Source: Zoogloeaceae bacterium (GTDB taxonomy: Bacteria > Pseudomonadota > Gammaproteobacteria > Burkholderiales > Rhodocyclaceae). Taken from it: a stretch of 12,398 nt of DNA. The notes beneath the pieces are model-generated. The model had not been told where the DNA came from. It made no database searches and saw nothing but the letters and a program-made list of their open reading frames with translations. The DNA is taken from NCBI GenBank assembly GCA_015657735.1, contig SSSX01000368.1:1-12398 (forward strand), in the 5' to 3' direction. The number at the start of each line of letters is the position of its first letter. The first letter of the stretch is position 1. Position numbers and translations under genes: made by a program. Below, piece by piece: positions 5,755 through 12,398 of the stretch.

Positions 5755-6528
5755 TCAGCCGGCGGCCGGACGGCGGCCGCGGCCCTTGCCTTCACCCTTG
5801 GCCTTGGGCGGGGTCTGGATCGCGCCGGAGATGCGCGAGCGCAGCCGCGCGATGGCCTGGCTGTGCAGCTGGCAGACGCGCGATTCGGACACGCCGAGCA
5901 CCTCGCCGATCTCCCGCAGGTTCATGTCCTGTTCGTAGTAGAGGCCCATCACGGTCTTCTCGCGCTCGGGCAGGTCGTCGATGGCCTTGATCAGCACGTC
6001 GCGCATGTTGCTGTCGAGGAGCAGCGTGAGCGGGTCGTTGCCTTCGAGGGTGATGTGGCGTTCGAGATAATCCTCTTCGCCTTCGCCGCTGAAATCCTCG
6101 AAGTACACCAGCTGGTAGCCGCGCGCTTCCTGCAGCATGTGCTGGTATTCGGCCAGCGGCACGCCGAGCGAGTCGGCCAGCTCGGCCTCGGTGGGATGGC
6201 GGCCGTTCTGCTGTTCGAGCTGATGCACCGCCGCTTCGATGCGCCGCATGTCGCGGCGCAGGCTGCGCGGCAGCCAGTCGTTCTCGCGCAGGCCGTCGAG
6301 CATCGAGCCGCGGATGCGCTGCACGGCGTAGGTTTCGAACTGCGCACCGAGCCCTTCCTCGTAGCGGTTGATGGCGTCGAGCAGGCCCAGCATGCCGTTC
6401 TGGATGATGTCCTCGACCTGCACGCTCGCCGGCAGCTTGGCCATCAGGTGATAGGCGATGCGCTTGACCAGTGGCGCGTACTGGACGACGAGTTGCTCTT
6501 TATCGAGGGTGCCGGAAGCGGTGTACAT
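5755..6528 (-). CDS. fliA: RNA polymerase sigma-28 factor FliA
   Basis: A 257-residue sigma-70-family protein of the FliA group. Region 2 is at about 12-83: YAPLVKRIAYHLMAKLPASV, E-D-I-I-Q-N-G-M-L-G-L-L-D-A, Y-A-V-Q-R-I-R-G-S-M-L-D. It is followed by R-E-N-D-W-L-P-R-S-L-R (81-91), typical of FliA. Region 3 (about 92-150) and region 4, with the helix-turn-helix LREIGEVLGVSESRVCQLHS (204-223), are intact. FliA directs polymerase to late flagellar genes, and candidate targets upstream of flgA and flgM are in this window. FlgM, its inhibitor, is encoded 2.2 kb away on the other strand. The last 16 residues are a basic Lys/Gly/Arg tail not needed by the family. ATG at 6526-6528 has only a weak GAAAG ribosome site. 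A 114-base gap separates it from flhG upstream. Confidence 0.96.
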   Translation of the reverse strand: MYTASGTLDKEQLVVQYAPLVKRIAYHLMAKLPASVQVEDIIQNGMLGLLDAINRYEEGLGAQFETYAVQRIRGSMLDGLRENDWLPRSLRRDMRRIEAAVHQLEQQNGRHPTEAELADSLGVPLAEYQHMLQEARGYQLVYFEDFSGEGEEDYLERHITLEGNDPLTLLLDSNMRDVLIKAIDDLPEREKTVMGLYYEQDMNLREIGEVLGVSESRVCQLHSQAIARLRSRISGAIQTPPKAKGEGKGRGRRPAAG

Positions 6529-6642
6529 CTTTCGTCTGCTTTCTGGTCGGGGTTCAGGGTCGTTCGGCGCTCACAACACTCATCGGCAACGATAGGCTTT
6601 GATGCAGCCCGCGACACATAATTTAACAATCAACCTCGTATT
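6529..6642 (-). promoter_or_regulatory. AT-rich leader upstream of fliA, probable promoter region
   Basis: The 114 bases between flhG and fliA include a markedly AT-rich patch at about 6617-6646 in otherwise GC-rich DNA, reading on the minus strand as AAAATACGAGGTTGATTG then TTAAATTATG. Such patches commonly hold promoter elements, but no -35/-10 pair with good spacing could be fixed. A GCCGATGA element at 6587-6580 looks like a sigma-28 -10 but lacks a correctly spaced -35. A separate fliA promoter here is plausible, not shown. Confidence 0.35.
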
Positions 6643-7428
6643 TTAACCGTTCACCCCGGCCTGGGCGGACCACGCCCGCAGGCGGCGGATGAAGGCCTGG
6701 GCGTTTTCGGCCGGATGGCGGGCGCCGAGCGGCGCCGTCATCGCATCGGCCAGCGGATCGCGCCCGACCTCGCCGCGCCACGCCAGCGGCAGGCCGACGT
6801 GGCGGGCGCTGAAATCGTCGAGGCTGGCGAACAGCGCGGTGGCGTCGGCGCGGTCGCGGGCGCCGCTGACGGCGATCTCGAGCGAGCCGGCGCCCGCCGC
6901 GGCGAGGCCCTTGATCCACTGGCAGGCGCTGCGGGCGCCGACCCCGCTGGCTTCGACGACCAGCAGGCGGCGCGCCGCCGCGCGGGCGAACGGCGTCAGC
7001 TGGCGGACGTCGCCGGCGGCATGGATCGCCAGCAGATCGGCGCGCCGCTGCAGCTCGGCGATGGCCACTTCGAGGCGGGCATGGCGGACGTCGTCGAGCA
7101 GCGGCACGGCGAGCACGGCGGCGGCGGCCGGCACCACCCACAGGCCGTCGGCCACTTCGCGCATGGCGTCGGTGACGTCGGCCTGCCCCTGCAGCGCACC
7201 GAGCAGATCGCCGCTGTCGGGATAGCCGAAGGCGGCCAGCAGCGAGCCGCGCTCGGGGGCGTGCTCGTCGAGGGCGACCACGCGGCGTGCGCCGTCGGTG
7301 AGGGCGCTGAGCGTCTGCACGGCCAGCGCGCGCGGGGCGCGACCGCAGGCGAACAGCGCGACGACCGGCGACGGCGTGCGACGGAACAGGCGGCGCAGGC
7401 CGGCGGCCTGGTCTGCAGCATGCAGCAT
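6643..7428 (-). CDS. flhG: FlhG/FleN-like flagellar number regulator with a degenerate ATP-binding site
   Basis: A 261-residue member of the MinD/ParA-like FlhG family, following flhF by one base. The N-terminal FlhF-stimulating motif is intact: DQAAGLRRLF at residues 6-15. After the first strand VVALFA (22-27), the place of the Walker A loop (normally G-K-G-G-V-G-K-T/S) reads C-G-R-A-P-R-A-L-A (28-36), without the signature or catalytic lysines. The second switch strand keeps VVALDEHAPERGSLLAAFGY (50-69), similar to the L-D-A-D-x-G region of FlhG. Functional FlhG binds ATP, stimulates FlhF GTPase and, as FleN, restrains the flagellar activator. This copy probably cannot bind ATP in the usual way. 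It is Ala/Arg-rich, with no frameshift seen. Identification rests on the N-terminal motif, the fold pattern and the position. Confidence 0.78.
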   Translation of the reverse strand: MLHAADQAAGLRRLFRRTPSPVVALFACGRAPRALAVQTLSALTDGARRVVALDEHAPERGSLLAAFGYPDSGDLLGALQGQADVTDAMREVADGLWVVPAAAAVLAVPLLDDVRHARLEVAIAELQRRADLLAIHAAGDVRQLTPFARAAARRLLVVEASGVGARSACQWIKGLAAAGAGSLEIAVSGARDRADATALFASLDDFSARHVGLPLAWRGEVGRDPLADAMTAPLGARHPAENAQAFIRRLRAWSAQAGVNG

Positions 7429-7429
7429 C

Positions 7430-8974
7430 TCAGAGCCCTCCGCGTGCGCTGGCGATGCCCGTCTGGCCGGCGGCCGCCATCATCATGCCGGCTTCGAGCG
7501 GTTCGAGCCGAAAGGGCGAACTGGCCGGCAACTCGCGCAGGGCCTGGTCGAGCAGCGCGTCGCGGTCGGGCAGGTGGAGGTCTTCCGGCACCCGCTGGCC
7601 GTTGGCGATGTAGTAGACGTCCAGCTGGCGGCGGATCGCCACGTCGAGCACCGGCGCCAGCGACATGGCCTCGTCCATCTTGGTCAGGATCACGCCGGCC
7701 AGGTCGTCGCCGCCGTAGGCATCGACGACGTCGTCGAGGGTATCGCCGCGGCTGGTGGCGTTGAGCAGCAGGAGGCGCGACACCTTGCCGGCACCGGTCA
7801 GCATCGCGGCCTGCTCGGCAACCATCTTGTCGCGCTGGCTCATGCCCATCGTGTCGATCAGCACCATGTGCTTGTCGCGCAGGCTGGCCAGGGTTTCGCG
7901 CAGGTCGGTGGCGTCGCGCACCACATACACCGGCACGCCGAGGATGCGGCCGTAGATGCGCAACTGCTCGTGGGCGCCGATCCGGTAGCTGTCGGTGGTG
8001 ATCAGCGCCAGCTTGTCGGCACCGTGGCGCACCACGCAGCGGGCGGCGAGCTTGGCGGTGGTGGTGGTCTTGCCGACGCCGGTCGGGCCGACCAGCGCGA
8101 ACACGCCGCCGCGGTCGATGATGTCGGCGTCGCAGTCCATCGCCCGGAAACGCTGCGCCAGCGCGGCATGGAGCAGGCGGTGGGCGTCTTCCGGGGCTTC
8201 GTCCTCGGGCACCGTTTCGGCCAGCTCGCGGGCCAGCGCGGCCGAGAAGCCGGCTTCGAGCAGATCGCCGAGCAGGCGGGCGCGACCGGGCGCGCTGCGG
8301 CTCATTTCGCCCCACGCGAAGCCGGCGAGCTGGCGTTCGATCATGCCGCGGATGACCGCCAGTTCGTTGGCGAGCTGGGAGTTGGCGGATTCGAGGGCGC
8401 GGATGCGCGCTTCTTCCTCGATGCCGGCCGGACGCGGACGGGCCGGCGCCTCGGCCGCCCGCGGCGCGTCGTTGCGCAGCGGCGAGCGGACCGGCTGGGC
8501 CGGCGCGGCGGGTTCGGCGGCCGGGCGGCGCACCTGGGTCGACGCGGCATTGAAGACTTCGCGGCTGAGGTCGACCCGCGGCGGATTGAAGGGCTGCAGT
8601 TCGGGCCGGCGGGACGGAGCCGGACGCGGAGCGGCGGGCGGAGCCGCCGGCGGCGCCGGACGTGCCGCGGCGGCGCGCGACAGGCTGACCCGGAAATCGT
8701 CGTCGAAGAAGTCGGCGGCGGCCTTGGGCGGATTCGCGGGTGCCGCGGGCGGCCCGGCCGGCGCCGCGGCAGGCGTCGCACGGGCGGCGGCGGCAGCCTG
8801 GGCCTGGCTGCGGGCACGCTGCAGGCTGGCCACGTCGCCGGCCGGCAGGGCGAGGATCTCGACGCCACCGTTGGCCGCCCGGTTGGAAAGCACCACGGCA
8901 TCCGGCCCGAGGTCGTCCTTCAGCATGCGAAGGGCCTCGCGGGCGGTTTTGGCAAAGTAGCGCTTGACGTTCAT
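7430..8974 (-). CDS. flhF: Flagellar placement SRP-type GTPase FlhF
   Basis: A 514-residue SRP-family GTPase. The N-terminal B domain begins MNVKRYFAKTAREALRMLKD. A long low-complexity Ala/Pro/Arg linker covers about 55-185. The helical N domain starts near 186-275, and the G domain follows. G-domain motifs are complete: P-loop GPTGVGKTTTT (296-306), TTDSYRIGAHEQL (326-338), DTMGMSQRD (374-382, where SRP GTPases have D-T-A-G) and T-K-M-D-E (431-435). FlhF acts at the cell pole to fix where the flagellum is built and recruits early basal-body parts; FlhG is its usual partner. The ATG at 8972-8974 is preceded by GGAGA 7 bases away and a nearer AGGAG. The 247 bases upstream contain a candidate terminator for flhA, so flhF may have its own promoter. 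Confidence 0.95.
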   Translation of the reverse strand: MNVKRYFAKTAREALRMLKDDLGPDAVVLSNRAANGGVEILALPAGDVASLQRARSQAQAAAAARATPAAAPAGPPAAPANPPKAAADFFDDDFRVSLSRAAAARPAPPAAPPAAPRPAPSRRPELQPFNPPRVDLSREVFNAASTQVRRPAAEPAAPAQPVRSPLRNDAPRAAEAPARPRPAGIEEEARIRALESANSQLANELAVIRGMIERQLAGFAWGEMSRSAPGRARLLGDLLEAGFSAALARELAETVPEDEAPEDAHRLLHAALAQRFRAMDCDADIIDRGGVFALVGPTGVGKTTTTAKLAARCVVRHGADKLALITTDSYRIGAHEQLRIYGRILGVPVYVVRDATDLRETLASLRDKHMVLIDTMGMSQRDKMVAEQAAMLTGAGKVSRLLLLNATSRGDTLDDVVDAYGGDDLAGVILTKMDEAMSLAPVLDVAIRRQLDVYYIANGQRVPEDLHLPDRDALLDQALRELPASSPFRLEPLEAGMMMAAAGQTGIASARGGL

Positions 8975-9034
8975 GCTCCTGTCTCCGGGTACGAAGGCGC
9001 TCGCGGAATCGGCGCGGGCACTTCGGTACTCTCG

Positions 9035-9040
9035 ATTATC
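9035..9040 (-). promoter_or_regulatory. Weak candidate -10 element upstream of flhF
   Basis: The minus strand reads GATAAT at 9040-9035, five of six bases of a housekeeping -10 box, in a GC-rich setting about 60 bases before the flhF ATG. No convincing TTGACA-like element is found 16-18 bases upstream. It is listed because flhF is separated from flhA by 247 bases and a candidate terminator, so it probably needs a start site of its own. Confidence 0.25.
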
Positions 9041-9155
9041 CGCAGCCGGCGGTCGTTCGATGGCCGGGAAAAGACAGGTTTTAGGGTGCTATTCCTGCCG
9101 CCGCAGCGGCGTCGGCGCGCGGCCCACCGGTCGCTGACGACGCGGGATTCGCATC

Positions 9156-9187
9156 AAAAACAGCAACAATTAAGATTGATTTGTTGC
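9156..9187 (-). terminator. Candidate Rho-independent terminator after flhA
   Basis: Read on the minus strand, GCAACAA (9187-9181), an 11-base loop and TTGTTGC (9169-9163) form a perfect 7-bp stem. It is followed by T-G and a run of five T (9160-9156). It lies 35 bases past the flhA stop. The stem is short and only partly GC, so termination may be incomplete. The upstream arm can also pair with another copy of TTGTTGC at 9201-9195 (minus strand), which would prevent this hairpin. Confidence 0.5.
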
Positions 9188-9221
9188 CCGAATCGCAACA
9201 ATGCGTGGGAGCCGGGCGGGC

Positions 9222-11309
9222 TTACGGCGTCCCCGCGATCATCGCCGACACGCGGATCAGGCGCGTTTCGGGCACTTCCGAGTTGGCCACCACCTTCAGG
9301 GTCGGCACGCTGCGGCGCAGGAAACGCGACAGCAGCCAGCGCAGCGGGGCCGGCACCAGCAGCACCGGCGGCAGGCCGATGTCTTCCATGCGCTGGGCCG
9401 CGGCCGCGGTCTCGCGCAGCAGGGTGTCGGCGAGGCCCGGTTCGATGGCGCCGCCATCCGGCCCGCCGCCGGCCATGGCGTGCATCAGCACCCGTTCGAG
9501 GCCCGGGTCGAGGGCCATCACCTGCACTTCGCCGCTGCCCGGGAAGAGGCCCTGGACGATGGCGCGGCCGAGCGCCTGGCGCACGCGGGTGGTGAGCTCC
9601 AGCGGGTCCTGGATGCGCGCCGCGAACTCGGCCAGCACTTCGACGATGGTCCGCATGTCGCGGATGTTGACGCCTTCGTCGAGGAGGTTCTGCAGCACCC
9701 GCTGCACGCTGGCCAGCGGCAGCAGCTTGGGCACCAGGTCTTCGACCAGCTTGGGATTGTCCTTGGCGATGTGGTCGAGGAGCGCCTGGGTTTCGGTGCG
9801 CCCGAGGAGTTCCGGCGCGTGGCTGAGGATCAGGTGGTTGAGGTGGGTGGCGACCACGGTGCTGGCGTCGACGACGGTGTAGCCGAGGGCGTGGGCCTGC
9901 TCGCGCTGGCTGGCGTCGATCCACACCGCCGGCAGGCCGAAGGCCGGGTCGGTGGTCTCGCGGCCGGCCAGCGGACCGGACACGCGGCCCGGGTTGATCG
10001 CCATGAACTGACCGGGAAAGGCGTTGCCGGTGCCGATCTCGACGCCCTTCAGGACGATGCGGTAGGCGTTGGGCTTGAGTTCGAGGTTGTCGCGGATGTG
10101 CACCGGCGCGGCGAGGAAGCCGATGTCGCGGGCGAACTTCTTGCGCAGACCGCGGATGCGCTTGAGCAGCTCGCCGTCCTGACCCTTGTCCACCATCGGG
10201 ATCAGGCGGTAGCCGACTTCCAGGCCGAGCACGTCGACCGGCGTGACGTCCGCCCAGCTGGCTTCCTGGCTTTCGGCCGGCACCACCGGGGCGGCCGCCG
10301 GCGCTTCCTCTTCGGCGATCTCGGCCTGCCGCCGCCCGCCGCGCCAGGCCAGCCAGCCGAGGCCGGCGGCGAGCAGCAGGAAGACGAAGTTCGGCATGCC
10401 GGGAATCAGGCCGAGGATGCCGAGGATCGTCGCGGTGAGGATCAGCACCTGCGGATTCGAGAATACCTGGCCGATGACCTGCGAACCCATGTCGCCCTCG
10501 TCGCCGACGCGCGACACGACCAGACCAGCGGCGACCGAGATGATCAGCGCCGGCAGCTGGGCGACGAGGCCGTCGCCGATGGTCAGCAGGGTGTAGTTGG
10601 TGGCCGCCTGGCCGAGTTCCATATTGTGCTGGAGCACGCCGACGATCAGGCCGCCGATCACGTTGATGCCGAGAATCAGGATGCCGGCCACCGCATCGCC
10701 GCGGACGAACTTCGAGGCACCGTCCATCGCGCCGTAGAAGTCGGCCTCCTGGGCGGTGTCGGCGCGGCGTTTCTTGGCTTCCTTTTCGTCGATCAGGCCG
10801 GCGTTGAGGTCGGCGTCGATGGCCATCTGCTTGCCGGGCATCGCATCGAGGGTGAAGCGCGCGCCGACTTCGGCGATCCGCCCGGCACCCTTGGTGATCA
10901 CCACGAAGTTGATCACCGTGAGGATGATGAACACCACCAGCCCGACCGCCGTGTTGCCGCCGACGAGGAAGTGGCCGAACGCCTCGATGACCTTGCCCGC
11001 CGCGTCGGGGCCGGTGTGCCCTTCGAGCAGCACCACCCGCGTCGACGCCACGTTGAGCGACAGGCGCAGCAGCGTGGTGACCAGCAGCACCGTCGGGAAC
11101 ACCGAGAAATCCAGCGGCTTTCGGGTGTACATCGCCACCAGCATCACCATCACCGACACCGCGATGTTGAAGGTGAACATCAGGTCGAGGACGAATGGCG
11201 GCAGCGGCAGCACCATCATCGACAGGATCAGGATGATGAGCAGCGGCCCGGCCAGCGTGCGGATGTTGCCGGGGGCGAAGAGGGTGCGCAGGTTGAGACT
11301 ACCGTTCAT
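9222..11309 (-). CDS. flhA: Flagellar type III export gate protein FlhA
   Basis: A full-length 695-residue FHIPEP-family protein. The N-terminal half holds about eight membrane segments, starting GPLLIILILSMMVLPLPPFV (21-40). It contains the family signature RLSLNVASTRVVL (82-94) and the conserved cytoplasmic loop ITKGAGRIAEVGARFTLDAM then P-G-K-Q-M-A-I-D-A-D (138-167), which is central to proton-driven export. The cytoplasmic half (about 340-695) forms the nonameric ring that docks chaperone-substrate complexes such as FlgN with FlgK/FlgL. ATG at 11307-11309 has a weak ribosome site (CCGGAC). The 79 bases between it and ureG show no clear promoter. FlhB, which often precedes FlhA, is not adjacent; ureG is there instead. 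Confidence 0.97.
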   Translation of the reverse strand: MNGSLNLRTLFAPGNIRTLAGPLLIILILSMMVLPLPPFVLDLMFTFNIAVSVMVMLVAMYTRKPLDFSVFPTVLLVTTLLRLSLNVASTRVVLLEGHTGPDAAGKVIEAFGHFLVGGNTAVGLVVFIILTVINFVVITKGAGRIAEVGARFTLDAMPGKQMAIDADLNAGLIDEKEAKKRRADTAQEADFYGAMDGASKFVRGDAVAGILILGINVIGGLIVGVLQHNMELGQAATNYTLLTIGDGLVAQLPALIISVAAGLVVSRVGDEGDMGSQVIGQVFSNPQVLILTATILGILGLIPGMPNFVFLLLAAGLGWLAWRGGRRQAEIAEEEAPAAAPVVPAESQEASWADVTPVDVLGLEVGYRLIPMVDKGQDGELLKRIRGLRKKFARDIGFLAAPVHIRDNLELKPNAYRIVLKGVEIGTGNAFPGQFMAINPGRVSGPLAGRETTDPAFGLPAVWIDASQREQAHALGYTVVDASTVVATHLNHLILSHAPELLGRTETQALLDHIAKDNPKLVEDLVPKLLPLASVQRVLQNLLDEGVNIRDMRTIVEVLAEFAARIQDPLELTTRVRQALGRAIVQGLFPGSGEVQVMALDPGLERVLMHAMAGGGPDGGAIEPGLADTLLRETAAAAQRMEDIGLPPVLLVPAPLRWLLSRFLRRSVPTLKVVANSEVPETRLIRVSAMIAGTP

Positions 11310-11388
11310 GGTCCGGATGGTCGCTCAGCGCGCACCCGAACCAAGGGCGGAAGAAGCGGGGAAATGAGGGGTAATTCCGCCGCGCCGG

Positions 11389-12003
<615 letters not shown>

Positions 12004-12008
12004 GATGT

Positions 12009-12398
12009 TTACGATCTGAAGAGACGGGAATACTGGGTTTCGTGGCGGGCGCAGGCGATCGCGAAGCCCGGCGTGAAATTCGACCAGGCGGCTTCCGGCA
12101 GGTCCAGCGCGGCGGCGGCGATGGTCGGCAGGCGTCCGCCGAGTGCGGCGAGCAGGCGCTGGCCCGAGGCCTGGCCGAGCGGCACCGCCTTGAGCGCCGC
12201 CATCACCTGGTTTTCGGCCCACGCCCACAGGTAGGCGGCGACGGCCGGCTCGCGCTCGATGTGCCAGGCGGCGGCAATGCCGGCCCACACGGTGGGAAAG
12301 GCGACCTCGGGCCACGCGGCGATGGCGGCGCCGACGCCGGCCAGGCTGTCGTCGCGCAGGTCGCGCAGCAGGCGGCGCAGCGAGAAACCCATCTGCGC
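12009..12398 (-). CDS. ureF: Urease accessory protein UreF, C-terminal part (gene enters from beyond the window end)
   Basis: The last 129 residues of UreF are present, in frame to the window edge; an internal Met at 12390-12392 should not be taken as the start. Visible family features are A-Q-M-G-F-S-L-R-R-L-L, the alanine-rich helices around AIAAAWHIEREPAVAAYLWA, and ENQVMAALKAVPLGQASGQR, which resembles the conserved C-terminal helix block of UreF. UreF is helical, forms a complex with UreD(H) and UreG, and gates nickel delivery to urease. The C-terminal tail HETQYSRLFRS is the usual ending that contacts UreD(H), and the S-R-L-F-R-S close is a strong family mark. It is followed after 5 bases by ureG. 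Confidence 0.94.
   Translation of the reverse strand, partial: AQMGFSLRRLLRDLRDDSLAGVGAAIAAWPEVAFPTVWAGIAAAWHIEREPAVAAYLWAWAENQVMAALKAVPLGQASGQRLLAALGGRLPTIAAAALDLPEAAWSNFTPGFAIACARHETQYSRLFRS

Noticed and set aside
6580..6598. TCAAAGCC and GCCGATGA on the minus strand before fliA, possible sigma-28 promoter
   Set aside because: The two boxes are only 7 bases apart instead of about 11. With correct spacing the -35 sequence does not match.
11323..11336. GG-N10-GC pattern on the minus strand before flhA, possible sigma-54 promoter
   Set aside because: Only the two dinucleotides match. The rest of the consensus is poor, and the transcript would start about 2 bases before the flhA ATG, leaving no ribosome site.
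12390..12392. Start of ureF at the internal Met
   Set aside because: The frame is open to the window edge (Ala-Gln before Met), and UreF normally has about 100 more residues upstream, so the gene is truncated by the window.

Overview
This window is almost wholly chromosomal flagellar DNA from a high-GC (about two thirds G+C) Gram-negative bacterium, most likely a betaproteobacterium of the Rhodocyclales type (Azoarcus/Thauera-like). The assignment is inferred from protein family character, the flhA-flhF-flhG-fliA order, a second-type stator pair motC/motD next to fliA, and a strongly degenerate FlhG. No species can be named from the sequence alone. No tRNA, rRNA, insertion sequence, phage gene or CRISPR array was seen.

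Layout. (1) Bases 1-2165, minus strand: the rod/hook operon flgB-flgC-flgD-flgE, with flgE cut by the window start. (2) Bases 2166-2473: a 308-base divergent control region. It holds a clear sigma-54 promoter for flgB on the minus strand, a clear sigma-28 (FliA) box for flgA on the plus strand, a second TAAAGTTT box, and a 12-base tandem repeat at the distance where a sigma-54 activator would be expected. (3) Bases 2474-4095, plus strand: flgA, then flgM-flgN behind their own sigma-28 promoter. (4) Bases 4151-11309, minus strand: flhA, flhF, flhG, fliA, motC, motD in transcription order, converging on flgN. (5) Bases 11389-12398, minus strand: urease accessory genes ureF (5' end cut off) and ureG, directly upstream of flhA where flhB is often found.

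How the genes work together. FlgB and FlgC build the proximal rod, FlgD caps the growing hook and FlgE is the hook protein. FlgA helps assemble the periplasmic P ring. FlhA is the core of the flagellar type III export gate, FlgN is an export chaperone, and FlhF with FlhG sets flagellar placement and number. FliA is sigma-28, FlgM is its anti-sigma factor, and MotC/MotD is a stator. The window thus contains a late-gene regulatory loop (FliA, FlgM, and two sigma-28 boxes upstream of flgA and flgM) next to a sigma-54 early/middle promoter.

Most worth a second look: an FlhG whose ATP-binding P-loop is destroyed while its FlhF-contacting N-terminal motif is kept; a sigma-28 box directly upstream of the P-ring chaperone gene flgA; the phased 12-base repeat between the two divergent promoters; and three alternating copies of a 7-base arm between flhA and flhF that can form either of two mutually exclusive hairpins, one followed by a T run.
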